This document shows, in pieces, positions 12,847 to 19,772 of a stretch of DNA of 22,258 nt. The stretch spans positions 1-22,258 of IMG/VR virus record IMGVR_UViG_3300009149_003039; one strand, written 5' to 3'. Both the position numbers and the translations under genes were made by a program. Source of the stretch: a virus. Below the pieces are notes generated by a model, which saw nothing but the letters and a program-made list of their open reading frames with translations, had not been told where the DNA came from and searched no databases. Numbering within the stretch: the stretch's first letter is position 1; each line of letters starts with the position of its first letter.

Positions 12847-13693
12847 TTGTGTCGTTATTAATTCTCACCAAATAAACTCCCGGTGATACATTCAAATTAA
12901 AATTAATTTCCGTATTTGATACAACTGAATTGTAAACTAATTTTCCTTGAATGTTGTAAATAGTGACGGGTTCATTTAGTGTTAGATTTTTAATAGTGAA
13001 ATTCCCGTTAGATGGATTCGGATATACAGAAATACTATCTTTCTTAGTATTTTCGGTAAAACCCACATTAATGTATTTTGTGAGGGATACATTATCTACA
13101 AGTCCACCCATATCATATAAACCATCTTCTTCGTAAAATTGAAAAGCGATAAAAATTTCTGTTTCACCAATGAAATTTGAAAGATCAATAGTTTTTTCAA
13201 TCCAGACTGGTTCATCATTCCAATCGGTTCGTGTAAATGATAAATTAATTGTATCATTTATTGGATATGGGTTGTTCCATGTTGATGTATCGGTTGATAT
13301 TCGGACAACAAAATATCCTTTAACGGTTTCAGGATAATAATGATAATCATATTGAAATTTTAGTTCTGAAATAGAAATACCAACACCTGTCAAATTAAAT
13401 GGTCCATATATCATCCAAGAATCTACATATCCGACTTGACTTGGATAAACAACTGGTTGCTGGCCATCTCCTAAACACCATCCTGAATGTGAACTATTAT
13501 ATCCAACTTTATTTGTTGTCCCCCAATATGCGAGACGTTGGTAACCGGGGGGTAATCCAGTGAAAAAATTCATGTGAGTACTCCAACTAGATGATGGGAA
13601 TACATTTTCAAAATCTTCAGTCATAATAGTATCTTGTCCATAAGACGATAGTGTGATCAGGAAACCGATCAAAAATACCATAATGTTTTTCAT
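12827..13693 (-). CDS. Secreted protein with type IX secretion (Por) C-terminal sorting domain
   Basis: 288 residues. Residues 1-19 are a Sec signal peptide (MKNIMVFLIGFLITLSSYG, then QD). Residues about 22-208 form a beta-sandwich of the MAM/jelly-roll kind: EDFENVFPSSSWSTH at the start, GYVDSWMIYGPFNLTG in the middle, and GGLVDNVSLTKY closing it. This is common in Bacteroidota surface proteins and often binds carbohydrate or acts as a stalk domain. Residues about 219-288 match the T9SS type A sorting domain: SISVYPNPSNGNFTIKN, PVTIYNIQGKLVY, SPGVYLVRI, KKLIIQ. Such domains take the protein across the outer membrane and are then cleaved. No catalytic motif is seen. The promoter region carries a host-like TAATTTTG box rather than the phage TATATA motif, consistent with an acquired, separately expressed gene. 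The domain identification is firm; a role in altering the infected cell's surface is inferred. Confidence 0.85.
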   Translation of the reverse strand: MKNIMVFLIGFLITLSSYGQDTIMTEDFENVFPSSSWSTHMNFFTGLPPGYQRLAYWGTTNKVGYNSSHSGWCLGDGQQPVVYPSQVGYVDSWMIYGPFNLTGVGISISELKFQYDYHYYPETVKGYFVVRISTDTSTWNNPYPINDTINLSFTRTDWNDEPVWIEKTIDLSNFIGETEIFIAFQFYEEDGLYDMGGLVDNVSLTKYINVGFTENTKKDSISVYPNPSNGNFTIKNLTLNEPVTIYNIQGKLVYNSVVSNTEINFNLNVSPGVYLVRINNDTKKLIIQ

Positions 13694-13720
13694 AATTGTT
13701 AATTTTAATGGTTTGAATTA

Positions 13721-13728
13721 CAAAATTA
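13721..13728 (-). promoter_or_regulatory. Host-like -7 box (TAATTTTG) upstream of the T9SS gene
   Basis: The minus strand reads TAATTTTG, matching the Bacteroidota primary-sigma -7 consensus TAnnTTTG, 27 bases before the start codon. I see no clear -33 TTTG at the usual distance, so this is only a partial match. Confidence 0.35.
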
Positions 13729-13752
13729 CAAAACATTTAGTTATAAAAAAAA

Positions 13753-15924
13753 TTAATCGTTATTATATTGATTCCCTATTGATTTGATATAATAATTATA
13801 TTTCACGGAAAATGGTATTATTTGATCACTCCAATTATAAACTCTATTATGAAACCAACCATTTACCCAATGACCACCCAAGTAAACACTATTGAAATAA
13901 CCTTCGTGGAATAATCCATCTATGAAACCTCCTGAATTTTTATCAGTTTTGAAAGTATGTAATGAAATTGGGTTGTTTATACAAGCTGATGAATAATTAG
14001 TATAAAATTTACCACCATAGAAATCACCACCATACCAGAATATTTTTGATGGGAAAGATGTACATCTGAGTTCTTCATTATCATAATTGGGTGGTGTTAT
14101 ACAATTTTCATTACCAAACACCCCACTATTAAAAGTACCACCTGACCAGTAAACTTCTGGCACATCTACTAAGGTATCATCGGAAACATTAAATTCTCTA
14201 CCCATGTAACCACTATTAAATGTTCCTTTTACCCAATTAACTTTATGGAACACAGAGTTATTCACAACACCATTATTCCAATTTCCATGTACCCACATAG
14301 AATTATTAAAGTAACCAAAATTGAAAGTTCCACCACTCCACATACTATTTTTTATTATACCATTATTGAATATACCATCTACCCAATAAGAATTTAAGAA
14401 TGTTCCACCATTAAATGTCCCATCCATCCATTTATATGTTAATCCCGATGTTAAGAATGTACTACCTGTGTACACACCTGTATTAAATGTACCTTTATTA
14501 AAAGTTCCTGTTGTCCAAAGAGAATTACTAAAATATCCGTTGTTAAATATACCATCTGTCCAAGTACTGAATTCGAATCCACCATTATTAAATGTACCGT
14601 ATACCCAAGTACTATTTTTAAATATTCCGTTATTAAATATTCCGGTTTCCCAAGTAGAATTTTCTAATAGACCACCATTAAATTTCCCATTTAACCAATA
14701 TGATTCACCCATTCCACCACTATTGAAAGTTCCACCACTCCAATAACTTCGTCTAAAGTTAGCGTACCCGTCATCAAATTTACTTTGACTTCCACCATTG
14801 AAAATTCCGTTTATCCAAGTTGAATCCTCAAAAATTCCACCATTAAAGATTCCAGTTACCCATGTTTTTCCACTAAATATTCCTTCGTTCCATATTCCAT
14901 TATACCAAGTATTTGGTCCGAATGCTGTAACACCACTACCATACCATATACCATAATACCATGTAGATGCATCATTTATTGTACAATTTACAAAACTACC
15001 CGATTGAACAGATACATCAATGAATTCACATTCTACAAAATTACCATTGTATATGGTTCCACCTGAAAATGTACAATATTTATAATAACCATTGTTTATT
15101 TTTGAATTATAGAAATTGGTATAATTGACATAAGTATATCCATATTCTTTATTATTGTAAGTAAAGAAACTTGTTACTGGATTTTTAACAGTATTGTCAT
15201 AGAAATCTTTATATTTATATGGGTTGATATTTGATGTGGATTTTTGTGTCAGAGATGTTAGTTGTGAATTTACAGAAACATATTGACTATCATATTTATC
15301 TCTCATATCAATATAAAAAGCTGTCATACCGGTCACTGTTCCACCACTTAATACTATACATTGTTTAATATCTATATCGATATATGTGTCAGAAACACTA
15401 TTTAGGTCAACGGTTCTAAAACAAACCCCATCGATCCATCCCCCGAAAAATTCCATAGTATTTACATATATTTTACATAGGTAATGATTATATAGTTTAG
15501 CATTATTAAGTGTTGAATCATGTAATCTTTTTATTGTTATTTCATTATTTGTTTCATTAATAGATAAAACTTCATATCCTTGTTCTTGATATAAGTATAT
15601 CCAATCTGTGCAACCACTAAATTCATAATAACTATCCAATATTGTTTCACCTGTATGTATACCATCAGCTATTTGATTTTCATCATACATTATGTAAACG
15701 AAATCACCAACATTGATCGACATGTTTGTTTCGGTATATAATTTAACATAATTCCCATCATTAGATATTGTTGGTAATAATTTTACAGAATTTGGTGATA
15801 TTGAATAATCTGTATTATTATTTAGGTTTAATATTTTACCGTATTTTACTGTCGATAATATTTTATTATTCACAAGTCTAGTTTGTGTGATACCTTGTTG
15901 AATTGCTTGTGGAGCAGTTGCCAT
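13753..15924 (-). CDS. Large pentapeptide-like repeat (beta-solenoid) protein, probable virion fibre or baseplate part
   Basis: 723 residues. The first ~260 form a non-repetitive head (MATAPQAIQQGITQTRLVNNKILSTVKYGK..., with small beta domains). From about residue 265 to 690 the chain is built of five-residue units with an aromatic at one position and Gly or Ser at another, for example STWVYGTFNNGGFEFSTW and SYWVDGIFNNGIIKNSMW. Trp, Phe, Asn and Gly dominate. This is the pattern of a quadrilateral beta-helix of the pentapeptide-repeat type, but with aromatic residues pointing inward. The C-terminus (NWSDQIIPFSVKYNYYIKSIGNQYNND) leaves the repeat. No signal peptide is present. Large repeat proteins of this kind in phages are usually tail fibres, baseplate or decoration proteins; that role is inferred. 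It is the first gene of the minus-strand block, divergent from 16021. Confidence 0.7.
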   Translation of the reverse strand: MATAPQAIQQGITQTRLVNNKILSTVKYGKILNLNNNTDYSISPNSVKLLPTISNDGNYVKLYTETNMSINVGDFVYIMYDENQIADGIHTGETILDSYYEFSGCTDWIYLYQEQGYEVLSINETNNEITIKRLHDSTLNNAKLYNHYLCKIYVNTMEFFGGWIDGVCFRTVDLNSVSDTYIDIDIKQCIVLSGGTVTGMTAFYIDMRDKYDSQYVSVNSQLTSLTQKSTSNINPYKYKDFYDNTVKNPVTSFFTYNNKEYGYTYVNYTNFYNSKINNGYYKYCTFSGGTIYNGNFVECEFIDVSVQSGSFVNCTINDASTWYYGIWYGSGVTAFGPNTWYNGIWNEGIFSGKTWVTGIFNGGIFEDSTWINGIFNGGSQSKFDDGYANFRRSYWSGGTFNSGGMGESYWLNGKFNGGLLENSTWETGIFNNGIFKNSTWVYGTFNNGGFEFSTWTDGIFNNGYFSNSLWTTGTFNKGTFNTGVYTGSTFLTSGLTYKWMDGTFNGGTFLNSYWVDGIFNNGIIKNSMWSGGTFNFGYFNNSMWVHGNWNNGVVNNSVFHKVNWVKGTFNSGYMGREFNVSDDTLVDVPEVYWSGGTFNSGVFGNENCITPPNYDNEELRCTSFPSKIFWYGGDFYGGKFYTNYSSACINNPISLHTFKTDKNSGGFIDGLFHEGYFNSVYLGGHWVNGWFHNRVYNWSDQIIPFSVKYNYYIKSIGNQYNND

Positions 15925-15944
15925 TAAATTATGGTTCTTTTTAT

Positions 15945-15956
15945 TGTATATATTAA
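15945..15956 (-). promoter_or_regulatory. Candidate phage promoter before the repeat protein
   Basis: The minus strand reads TTAATATATACA, 20 bases before the ATG at 15924; TTAATATATACAA also stands before the gene at 1336. Confidence 0.45.
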
Positions 15957-16020
15957 AATGGGTTTGTTAAATTAAACTTTTTTAAAAGTAAATCATATAT
16001 TACAAAAATATTTATTATTT

Positions 16021-16344
16021 ATGGTAGATAGGAGTGAAGAAATTACCGTATTTCTAACAAATTTATTTGTTGAAAAAAGGGAAACTTTTCAAGAAGTGAT
16101 AACTGAGGTTAATAAAACTATCAAGAATATATTAAAATTGGATTATCAGTATACCTATGATGATTTTTGTAAAGATTATTTAGAAATTTTCATATCATTT
16201 TTCGAAAGACATCCTGATGTTGATTTTATGGATATGAGTATGGTATCTTTTTATACAAATATTATTTTGAGTGAGATTCTTTTAAAGTTAAAAATTAAGA
16301 GTGGTTATAATGAAGAAGGAAAAGTTGATGAAAATGCTGACTGA
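16021..16344 (+). CDS. Small helical hypothetical protein, paralogue of the next gene (A)
   Basis: 107 residues, mostly helical. The segment YTYDDFCKDYLEIFISFFERHP (about 44-65) matches WSYDEFCKKLINNLEKK in the next gene, and both follow a similar N-terminal helix (EKRETFQEVITEVNKTIKNIL versus ESRNEFREMKNDVSKLVKDF). The two therefore seem to be a tandem duplicate pair that has diverged. The C-terminus is acidic. The two genes overlap by about 35 bases, as expected for coupled translation. It is the first + strand gene after the divergent region. No function can be given; as the lead genes of a unit with a Nudix hydrolase they may be early or metabolic accessory proteins. Confidence 0.6.
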   Translation: MVDRSEEITVFLTNLFVEKRETFQEVITEVNKTIKNILKLDYQYTYDDFCKDYLEIFISFFERHPDVDFMDMSMVSFYTNIILSEILLKLKIKSGYNEEGKVDENAD

Positions 16345-16639
16345 TGATTTAGTTGAAAGCAGAAATGAGTTTAGGGAAATGAAAAATGATGTGTCAAAAT
16401 TAGTTAAGGATTTTGGTGGGGAGGGAATTGATTGGTCATATGATGAATTTTGTAAAAAACTTATAAATAATTTAGAGAAAAAACAGATGAAATCTGATTC
16501 TTCTGCTAATGAAATAAAGAAAATGGTTTTAGATTCTATTGTAGAAATGAGCATTGAAGAATTAAAAAGAAGGGGTAAACATTCTGAATCTGAAGTGGTA
16601 TCTAGAATATTGAATAATAATGGATATGAAGAAATTTAA
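16310..16639 (+). CDS. Small helical hypothetical protein, paralogue of the preceding gene (B)
   Basis: 109 residues from the ATG at 16310. A GTG at 16301 would add three residues and is less likely. The protein is charged and helical: KLMKMLTDDLVESRNEFREMKNDVSKLVKDF, then the shared WSYDEFCKKLINNLEKK, then a helix SSANEIKKMVLDSIVEMSIEELKRRG and a tail HSESEVVSRILNNNGYEEI. The Y[DE][DE]FCK motif with its single cysteine is the best-conserved part between the two copies. The 3' end overlaps the start of the Nudix gene by 20 bases, so all three genes form one tightly packed operon. Function unknown. Confidence 0.6.
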   Translation: MKKEKLMKMLTDDLVESRNEFREMKNDVSKLVKDFGGEGIDWSYDEFCKKLINNLEKKQMKSDSSANEIKKMVLDSIVEMSIEELKRRGKHSESEVVSRILNNNGYEEI

Positions 16640-17150
16640 GAATAGAGGAAATACTTTAATTATATCAAAAGAAAATAATAAGGAATATTGGATTTCAAGA
16701 TCTGTTGCTATTCTTGTAGTTTTAATTTTTAGGGATGATAAAACTGGCGAAAAATATATTTTACTTGAAAAAAGATCTGAAAAAATGGAAGAACCGAATA
16801 GATGGTGTTGTCCATGTGGTTATTTAGATTGGGATGAAGATGGTTGGGATTGTTCCGTCAGGGAGGTTTATGAAGAAACAGATATTTATATTCCAGATAA
16901 TGAAAATAAAATAATATTCGATAATAATAAAAGACCTTTTTATATTAATACAAAACCTAATACTGAAAGACAAAATATAGCTTTAAGTTACGGAATTTAT
17001 TTTAATGACTTTATTAATGTGAATGACAAGAAGTGTGATGAATTAACAGAAATATTATTTGCTAATGTAAAGAATATATCTGATTATGACATTGCTTTTA
17101 ATCAACAAAAAAGGGTTGAATTATTTTTGAAAATGATTGAAAATAAATGA
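16620..17150 (+). CDS. Nudix hydrolase
   Basis: 176 residues. The Nudix box GX5EX7REUXEEXGU is seen at 67-89: GYLDWDE, then DGWDCSV, then REVYEETDI. All metal-binding glutamates (E73, E82, E85, E86) and R81 are present. The consensus Gly near the end is Asp (D88), an unusual but tolerated change. The preceding strand VAILVVLIFRDDKTGEKYILLEKRSEKMEEPNRWCCPCGYLDW fits a pyrophosphohydrolase for nucleotide-like substrates. Nudix enzymes cleave nucleoside diphosphates linked to another group, such as NDP-sugars, Ap(n)A, oxidised dNTPs, NADH or mRNA caps; the substrate cannot be read from sequence. The start at 16620 overlaps the preceding gene; an alternative ATG lies at 16626. It ends 169 bases before the gp32-like gene, which has its own promoter motif. 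Confidence 0.85.
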   Translation: MDMKKFKNRGNTLIISKENNKEYWISRSVAILVVLIFRDDKTGEKYILLEKRSEKMEEPNRWCCPCGYLDWDEDGWDCSVREVYEETDIYIPDNENKIIFDNNKRPFYINTKPNTERQNIALSYGIYFNDFINVNDKKCDELTEILFANVKNISDYDIAFNQQKRVELFLKMIENK

Positions 17151-17177
17151 CAAAAACAGCAATTATGACCATAAGAA

Positions 17178-17191
17178 TTTAATATATAATT
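17178..17191 (+). promoter_or_regulatory. Candidate phage promoter of the gp32-like gene
   Basis: TTTAATATATAATT matches the recurring motif. Transcription from here would give a leader of roughly 120 bases before the ATG at 17320. Confidence 0.45.
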
Positions 17192-17192
17192 G

Positions 17193-17293
17193 AGCCTTTA
17201 TAATTTTTTAAACTTTTTGTTTTTAGGATTATAAAAGGTTTGATAGGCATTTTAAATTTTATAGGCTTATGAAAGATTTAAAGTAATTTAAGG
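17193..17293 (+). promoter_or_regulatory. Structured leader, candidate autoregulatory operator of the gp32-like gene
   Basis: CCTTTATAAT (17195-17204) pairs with ATTATAAAAGG (17228-17238) with one bulge. Alternatively AGCCT plus ATAA (17193-17203) pairs with TTATAGGCT (17259-17267), and the two pairings exclude each other. Downstream, TTTAAAGTAATTTAAGG near 17277-17293 repeats a TTTAA(A)G motif in an unstructured stretch before the start codon. T4 gp32 represses its own translation by binding a 5' pseudoknot followed by UUAAA repeats; the layout here is similar. Confidence 0.4.
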
Positions 17294-17319
17294 TTTTCTA
17301 AAAAACAATCAAAGCATGT

Positions 17320-18324
17320 ATGGAATACAAGGAATTTGATGACAAATTTTTGTTCGAGACAGACTCAGAACAACAAAAAGAAGAAATGAGTTTTCTTAAT
17401 AAGAAAACCAAAAATCAAGACGGCTTTTATCGTCCAACTTTAGAAGAAGCCGCTGACCCAAAACTGGGTTACAAAGCAAAAATACGTTTTCTTCGTAATT
17501 TAACAAGAAGTGGTAAATTAGGACCAGCTTCTATCGAAAAACACGTACATTACATTTCTAATAATGGACCTTTTGACAATCAACCTGATTTAACTGGTTA
17601 TTATGATTGTGAAAGAAATTTCAAAGATAAATGTGATCTTTGTACAATGTTTTGGAAATTAAAGAAATCCAAAAATCACGCAGATGTTGAAAAATCAGAG
17701 TATTTAAATAGAAATACAAAATATTACAGTTATGTAATGATACTCGAAGATGTTCAACATCCTGAGTTGGTTGGTAAGATTATGGTTTTCCCTTATGGTT
17801 ACAAAATTAAAGAGAAAATTAATCTTGAAATGACAGGTGAAGTTACCGGAAACAAATGCAATATTTTTGATTTCGCTCATGGTAAAGACTTTATGTTAAT
17901 CATAAAGGAAAGAAAAACTTCAGTTGGTACTTTCCCAGATTACGATAACAGTACTTTCTTGGAAGTTTCACCATTAAAAATCTACAATGAAAAGGCAGAG
18001 AAATTTGTACCTGTTCAATTAGATGATAATGGGGAAATTAGTGATAAGAAATGGCAAATGAAAATTAAGGAAGTTCTTTTGGCTCGTGATGAAAAAGTAA
18101 ATCTTGAAGATCACATCCCAAATACAGAATGGACTGATGAAGAAAGAGACAGAGTGGGTAGAATTGTCAACATTCTAAATGGTACTGATGTTATGTTTGC
18201 TGAAACAGCGACTAGACAAGTCAGTAATACTACAACACCATCTACACAACCAACTAGTCAACCATCTAGTTCGGATGCCGATTTGGACGAATTTTTCAAT
18301 TTCGGTGAAAAGGAAGATGAATAA
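17320..18324 (+). CDS. 32: Single-stranded DNA-binding protein, T4 gp32-like
   Basis: 334 residues (T4 gp32 has 301). The core keeps the zinc knuckle of the family: histidines at 75/77 (KHVHYI), C97, C105 and C108 (CERNFKDKCDLC), matching the H-C-C-C set of gp32. It also keeps the following segment KYYSYVMILEDVQHPELVGKIMVFPYGYKIKEKINLEM, which aligns in pattern with gp32 ([36 protein letters not shown]). The N-terminus carries basic residues for cooperative binding (FLNKKTKNQDGFYRP). The C-terminus after a Thr/Ser/Pro/Gln linker is an acidic tail (SSDADLDEFFNFGEKEDE), used in T4 to contact helicase loader, polymerase and recombination partners. The protein coats replication and recombination intermediates. 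The ATG at 17320 is chosen because the ATG at 17316 is out of frame. A leader with possible operator structure precedes it, and a strong terminator follows. Confidence 0.92.
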   Translation: MEYKEFDDKFLFETDSEQQKEEMSFLNKKTKNQDGFYRPTLEEAADPKLGYKAKIRFLRNLTRSGKLGPASIEKHVHYISNNGPFDNQPDLTGYYDCERNFKDKCDLCTMFWKLKKSKNHADVEKSEYLNRNTKYYSYVMILEDVQHPELVGKIMVFPYGYKIKEKINLEMTGEVTGNKCNIFDFAHGKDFMLIIKERKTSVGTFPDYDNSTFLEVSPLKIYNEKAEKFVPVQLDDNGEISDKKWQMKIKEVLLARDEKVNLEDHIPNTEWTDEERDRVGRIVNILNGTDVMFAETATRQVSNTTTPSTQPTSQPSSSDADLDEFFNFGEKEDE

Positions 18325-18346
18325 GTAATTTTTGTTACTTCTATTT

Positions 18347-18377
18347 AAGGGACTGAATTTTTTCAGTCCCTTTTTTT
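18347..18377 (+). terminator. Strong intrinsic terminator after the gp32-like gene
   Basis: AAGGGACTGAA/TTCAGTCCCTT form an 11-bp stem with a four-T loop and a T-run, 22 bases after the stop codon. Confidence 0.9.
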
Positions 18378-18391
18378 ATATATATGTTTCC

Positions 18392-18886
18392 ATGAAATCA
18401 TATCAAGAATTTTTATCTGAAAATATAAATTATCCGTTTGTAAGAGTAGAAAAAAACCCACATACATTAGTAAAATCAATAGGTGAATCTGGTTATGGAA
18501 TTTATTTTTCTCTTACCAGATATCCACAAATGTTGAAATATTATAAAGATGAAAAATTCGGACATGATGTTAGAATTATTTATGCTAGACCAAAAATAAA
18601 TTGTGAAATTTATGATTTTACTAAATCTGAAAATTTGGATGATTTAATTCAATATATGAAAAATGAGATTGATGAATTATCAAAAAGAATGTCAGGTTAT
18701 ATGAAACCAAAAATAAATAGATCAAATTATCAAAGATTTGGAAATATTATTGAAAATTATATTAGAGATAATAAACTTGATATAAGTGGTTATATAGTGA
18801 ATCATGAATTCTATGGAAGTATACCAAAAGGTAAACAATTAATTATTACTAAAGAGGATGATTTTGAATATTATCAATTTACCTAA
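18392..18886 (+). CDS. Small protein with capsid-targeting leader and possible ADP-ribosyltransferase fold
   Basis: 164 residues from the ATG at 18392; an upstream in-frame start at 18332 would lie in the terminator and is rejected. The N-terminus MKSYQEFLSE matches the T4 capsid-targeting sequence MKTYQEFIAE at 7 of 10 positions, the best match in the window, and is followed by N in place of A. The body has SGYGIYFSLTRYPQMLKYY (33-51), like the second ART strand with its G.GIYFS....A..Y pattern, then RIIYARPKINCEIYDFT (61-77), a charged helical region (NLDDLIQYMKNEIDELSKRMSG), and a closing HEFYGSIPKGKQLIITKEDDF (138-158) that could form the last strands. I do not see the usual first-motif H or R clearly, so the ART call is weak. 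I infer that it is a packaged, ejected protein. A TATATATAT motif lies just before the start. Confidence 0.5.
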   Translation: MKSYQEFLSENINYPFVRVEKNPHTLVKSIGESGYGIYFSLTRYPQMLKYYKDEKFGHDVRIIYARPKINCEIYDFTKSENLDDLIQYMKNEIDELSKRMSGYMKPKINRSNYQRFGNIIENYIRDNKLDISGYIVNHEFYGSIPKGKQLIITKEDDFEYYQFT

Positions 18887-18925
18887 AAAATTTTTTTAAA
18901 GTTTTTAAAACAAAAGGGGAAAAGT

Positions 18926-18946
18926 GAAATATATCTTATATATTTC
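18926..18946. promoter_or_regulatory. Perfect 8-bp inverted repeat upstream of the acidic-protein gene
   Basis: GAAATATA and TATATTTC are perfect inverted repeats around TCTTA, 39 bases upstream of the ATG at 18985. It could be an operator or an AU-only RNA hairpin. The right arm begins the 32-bp repeat shared with 3806-3837. Confidence 0.4.
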
Positions 18947-18970
18947 AAAAAAACTTTAAAGTTTAAAAAA
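18939..18970. repeat. Dispersed 32-bp AT-rich repeat, copy 2
   Basis: This matches 3806-3837 at 29 of 32 positions (TATATTTCAAAAAAA... to AAAGTTTAAAAAA). It lies 14 bases upstream of the acidic-protein start codon. A related reversed AAAGTTTAAAAAA lies in the gp32 leader near 17206-17218. Confidence 0.3.
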
Positions 18971-18984
18971 TAATCACATTTTTA

Positions 18985-19686
18985 ATGATAAAAACCAATG
19001 AAGATGAAGAAATAGAAGAAAAAAATATATCAGAAGATGTTGAAAGTAGTCTTGATGAAGTTCAAGGAGATGATGATGTAAATGAAAATGATGATGATAT
19101 TGGTGAATTGGAAGATGATAATGTAAGTAATATTGATGATGAAGAATCAGAAAGTGAATTAGATATTTATTTTAAATTTGGCACTAATAATCACAAACTT
19201 GAAGGTAAACATAGTTTAAAAAGAGATACTATTTCTCTCGGAAAAATTCAGGAACCTGAAGAACATGGTTTTGAGTTGTATAGTCAAATGGGAGATGATT
19301 ATTTTAATTTTTCAAAAGATACTCCTTTAGAAAAGGGGACAATTTTTGATGATGATAGTAGAAATAGTGAAGAAATGACAAATCGTAGAAATTTATCACG
19401 TGATATTTATATTTTGTTAAGAGATAATACAGATATAGATTTTAATGCAAATCGAAGAAAACCAAATAAAATAACTTTTAATTTGTATTACAAGATGTTA
19501 TTAGATGATATTGGGAAAAAATATACTAAATCTGAAATATTTGTTGAATTGGCATATTATTTTACTGATAATATATTCAATATGTACAAATTATTAGAAA
19601 TAAAACACGCGGTTGGTATTATAGATGAATTAAAAGAAAAGGGTTATTTAAAGGGTTTAAAATCTATAAATTTCAGAAAGAGTTAA
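18985..19686 (+). CDS. Hypothetical protein with very acidic N-terminus
   Basis: 233 residues. Residues 5-58 are dominated by Asp and Glu (for example DEEIEEKNISEDVESSLDE and NENDDDIGELEDDN), so this part is unstructured and strongly negative, like DNA-mimic or protein-recruiting tails. The rest is mixed: LDIYFKFGTNNHKLEGKHSLKRD, then RNLSRDIYILLRDNTDIDF, and a helical C-terminus NLYYKMLLDDIGKKYTKSEIFVELAYYFTDNIFNMYKLLEIKHAVGIIDELKEKGYL. It lies between the gp32-like cluster and the ribonucleotide reductase. In T4 the genes beside gp32 are gp59 (helicase loader) and gp33 (late transcription coactivator), but I see no convincing similarity to either. It has an inverted repeat and AT-rich repeat upstream. 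Function unknown. Confidence 0.65.
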   Translation: MIKTNEDEEIEEKNISEDVESSLDEVQGDDDVNENDDDIGELEDDNVSNIDDEESESELDIYFKFGTNNHKLEGKHSLKRDTISLGKIQEPEEHGFELYSQMGDDYFNFSKDTPLEKGTIFDDDSRNSEEMTNRRNLSRDIYILLRDNTDIDFNANRRKPNKITFNLYYKMLLDDIGKKYTKSEIFVELAYYFTDNIFNMYKLLEIKHAVGIIDELKEKGYLKGLKSINFRKS

Positions 19687-19772
19687 TTCATCAAATATTT
19701 TTAGAACATTTCCTTTAAATATTCATATAAACAATAATAAATTTGATACGAATTAAAAAAGAATAATAAGGT

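Noticed and set aside
14468-14746. 92-residue + strand repeat frame (NVPLL...).
   Set aside because: Antisense shadow of the beta-solenoid repeats.
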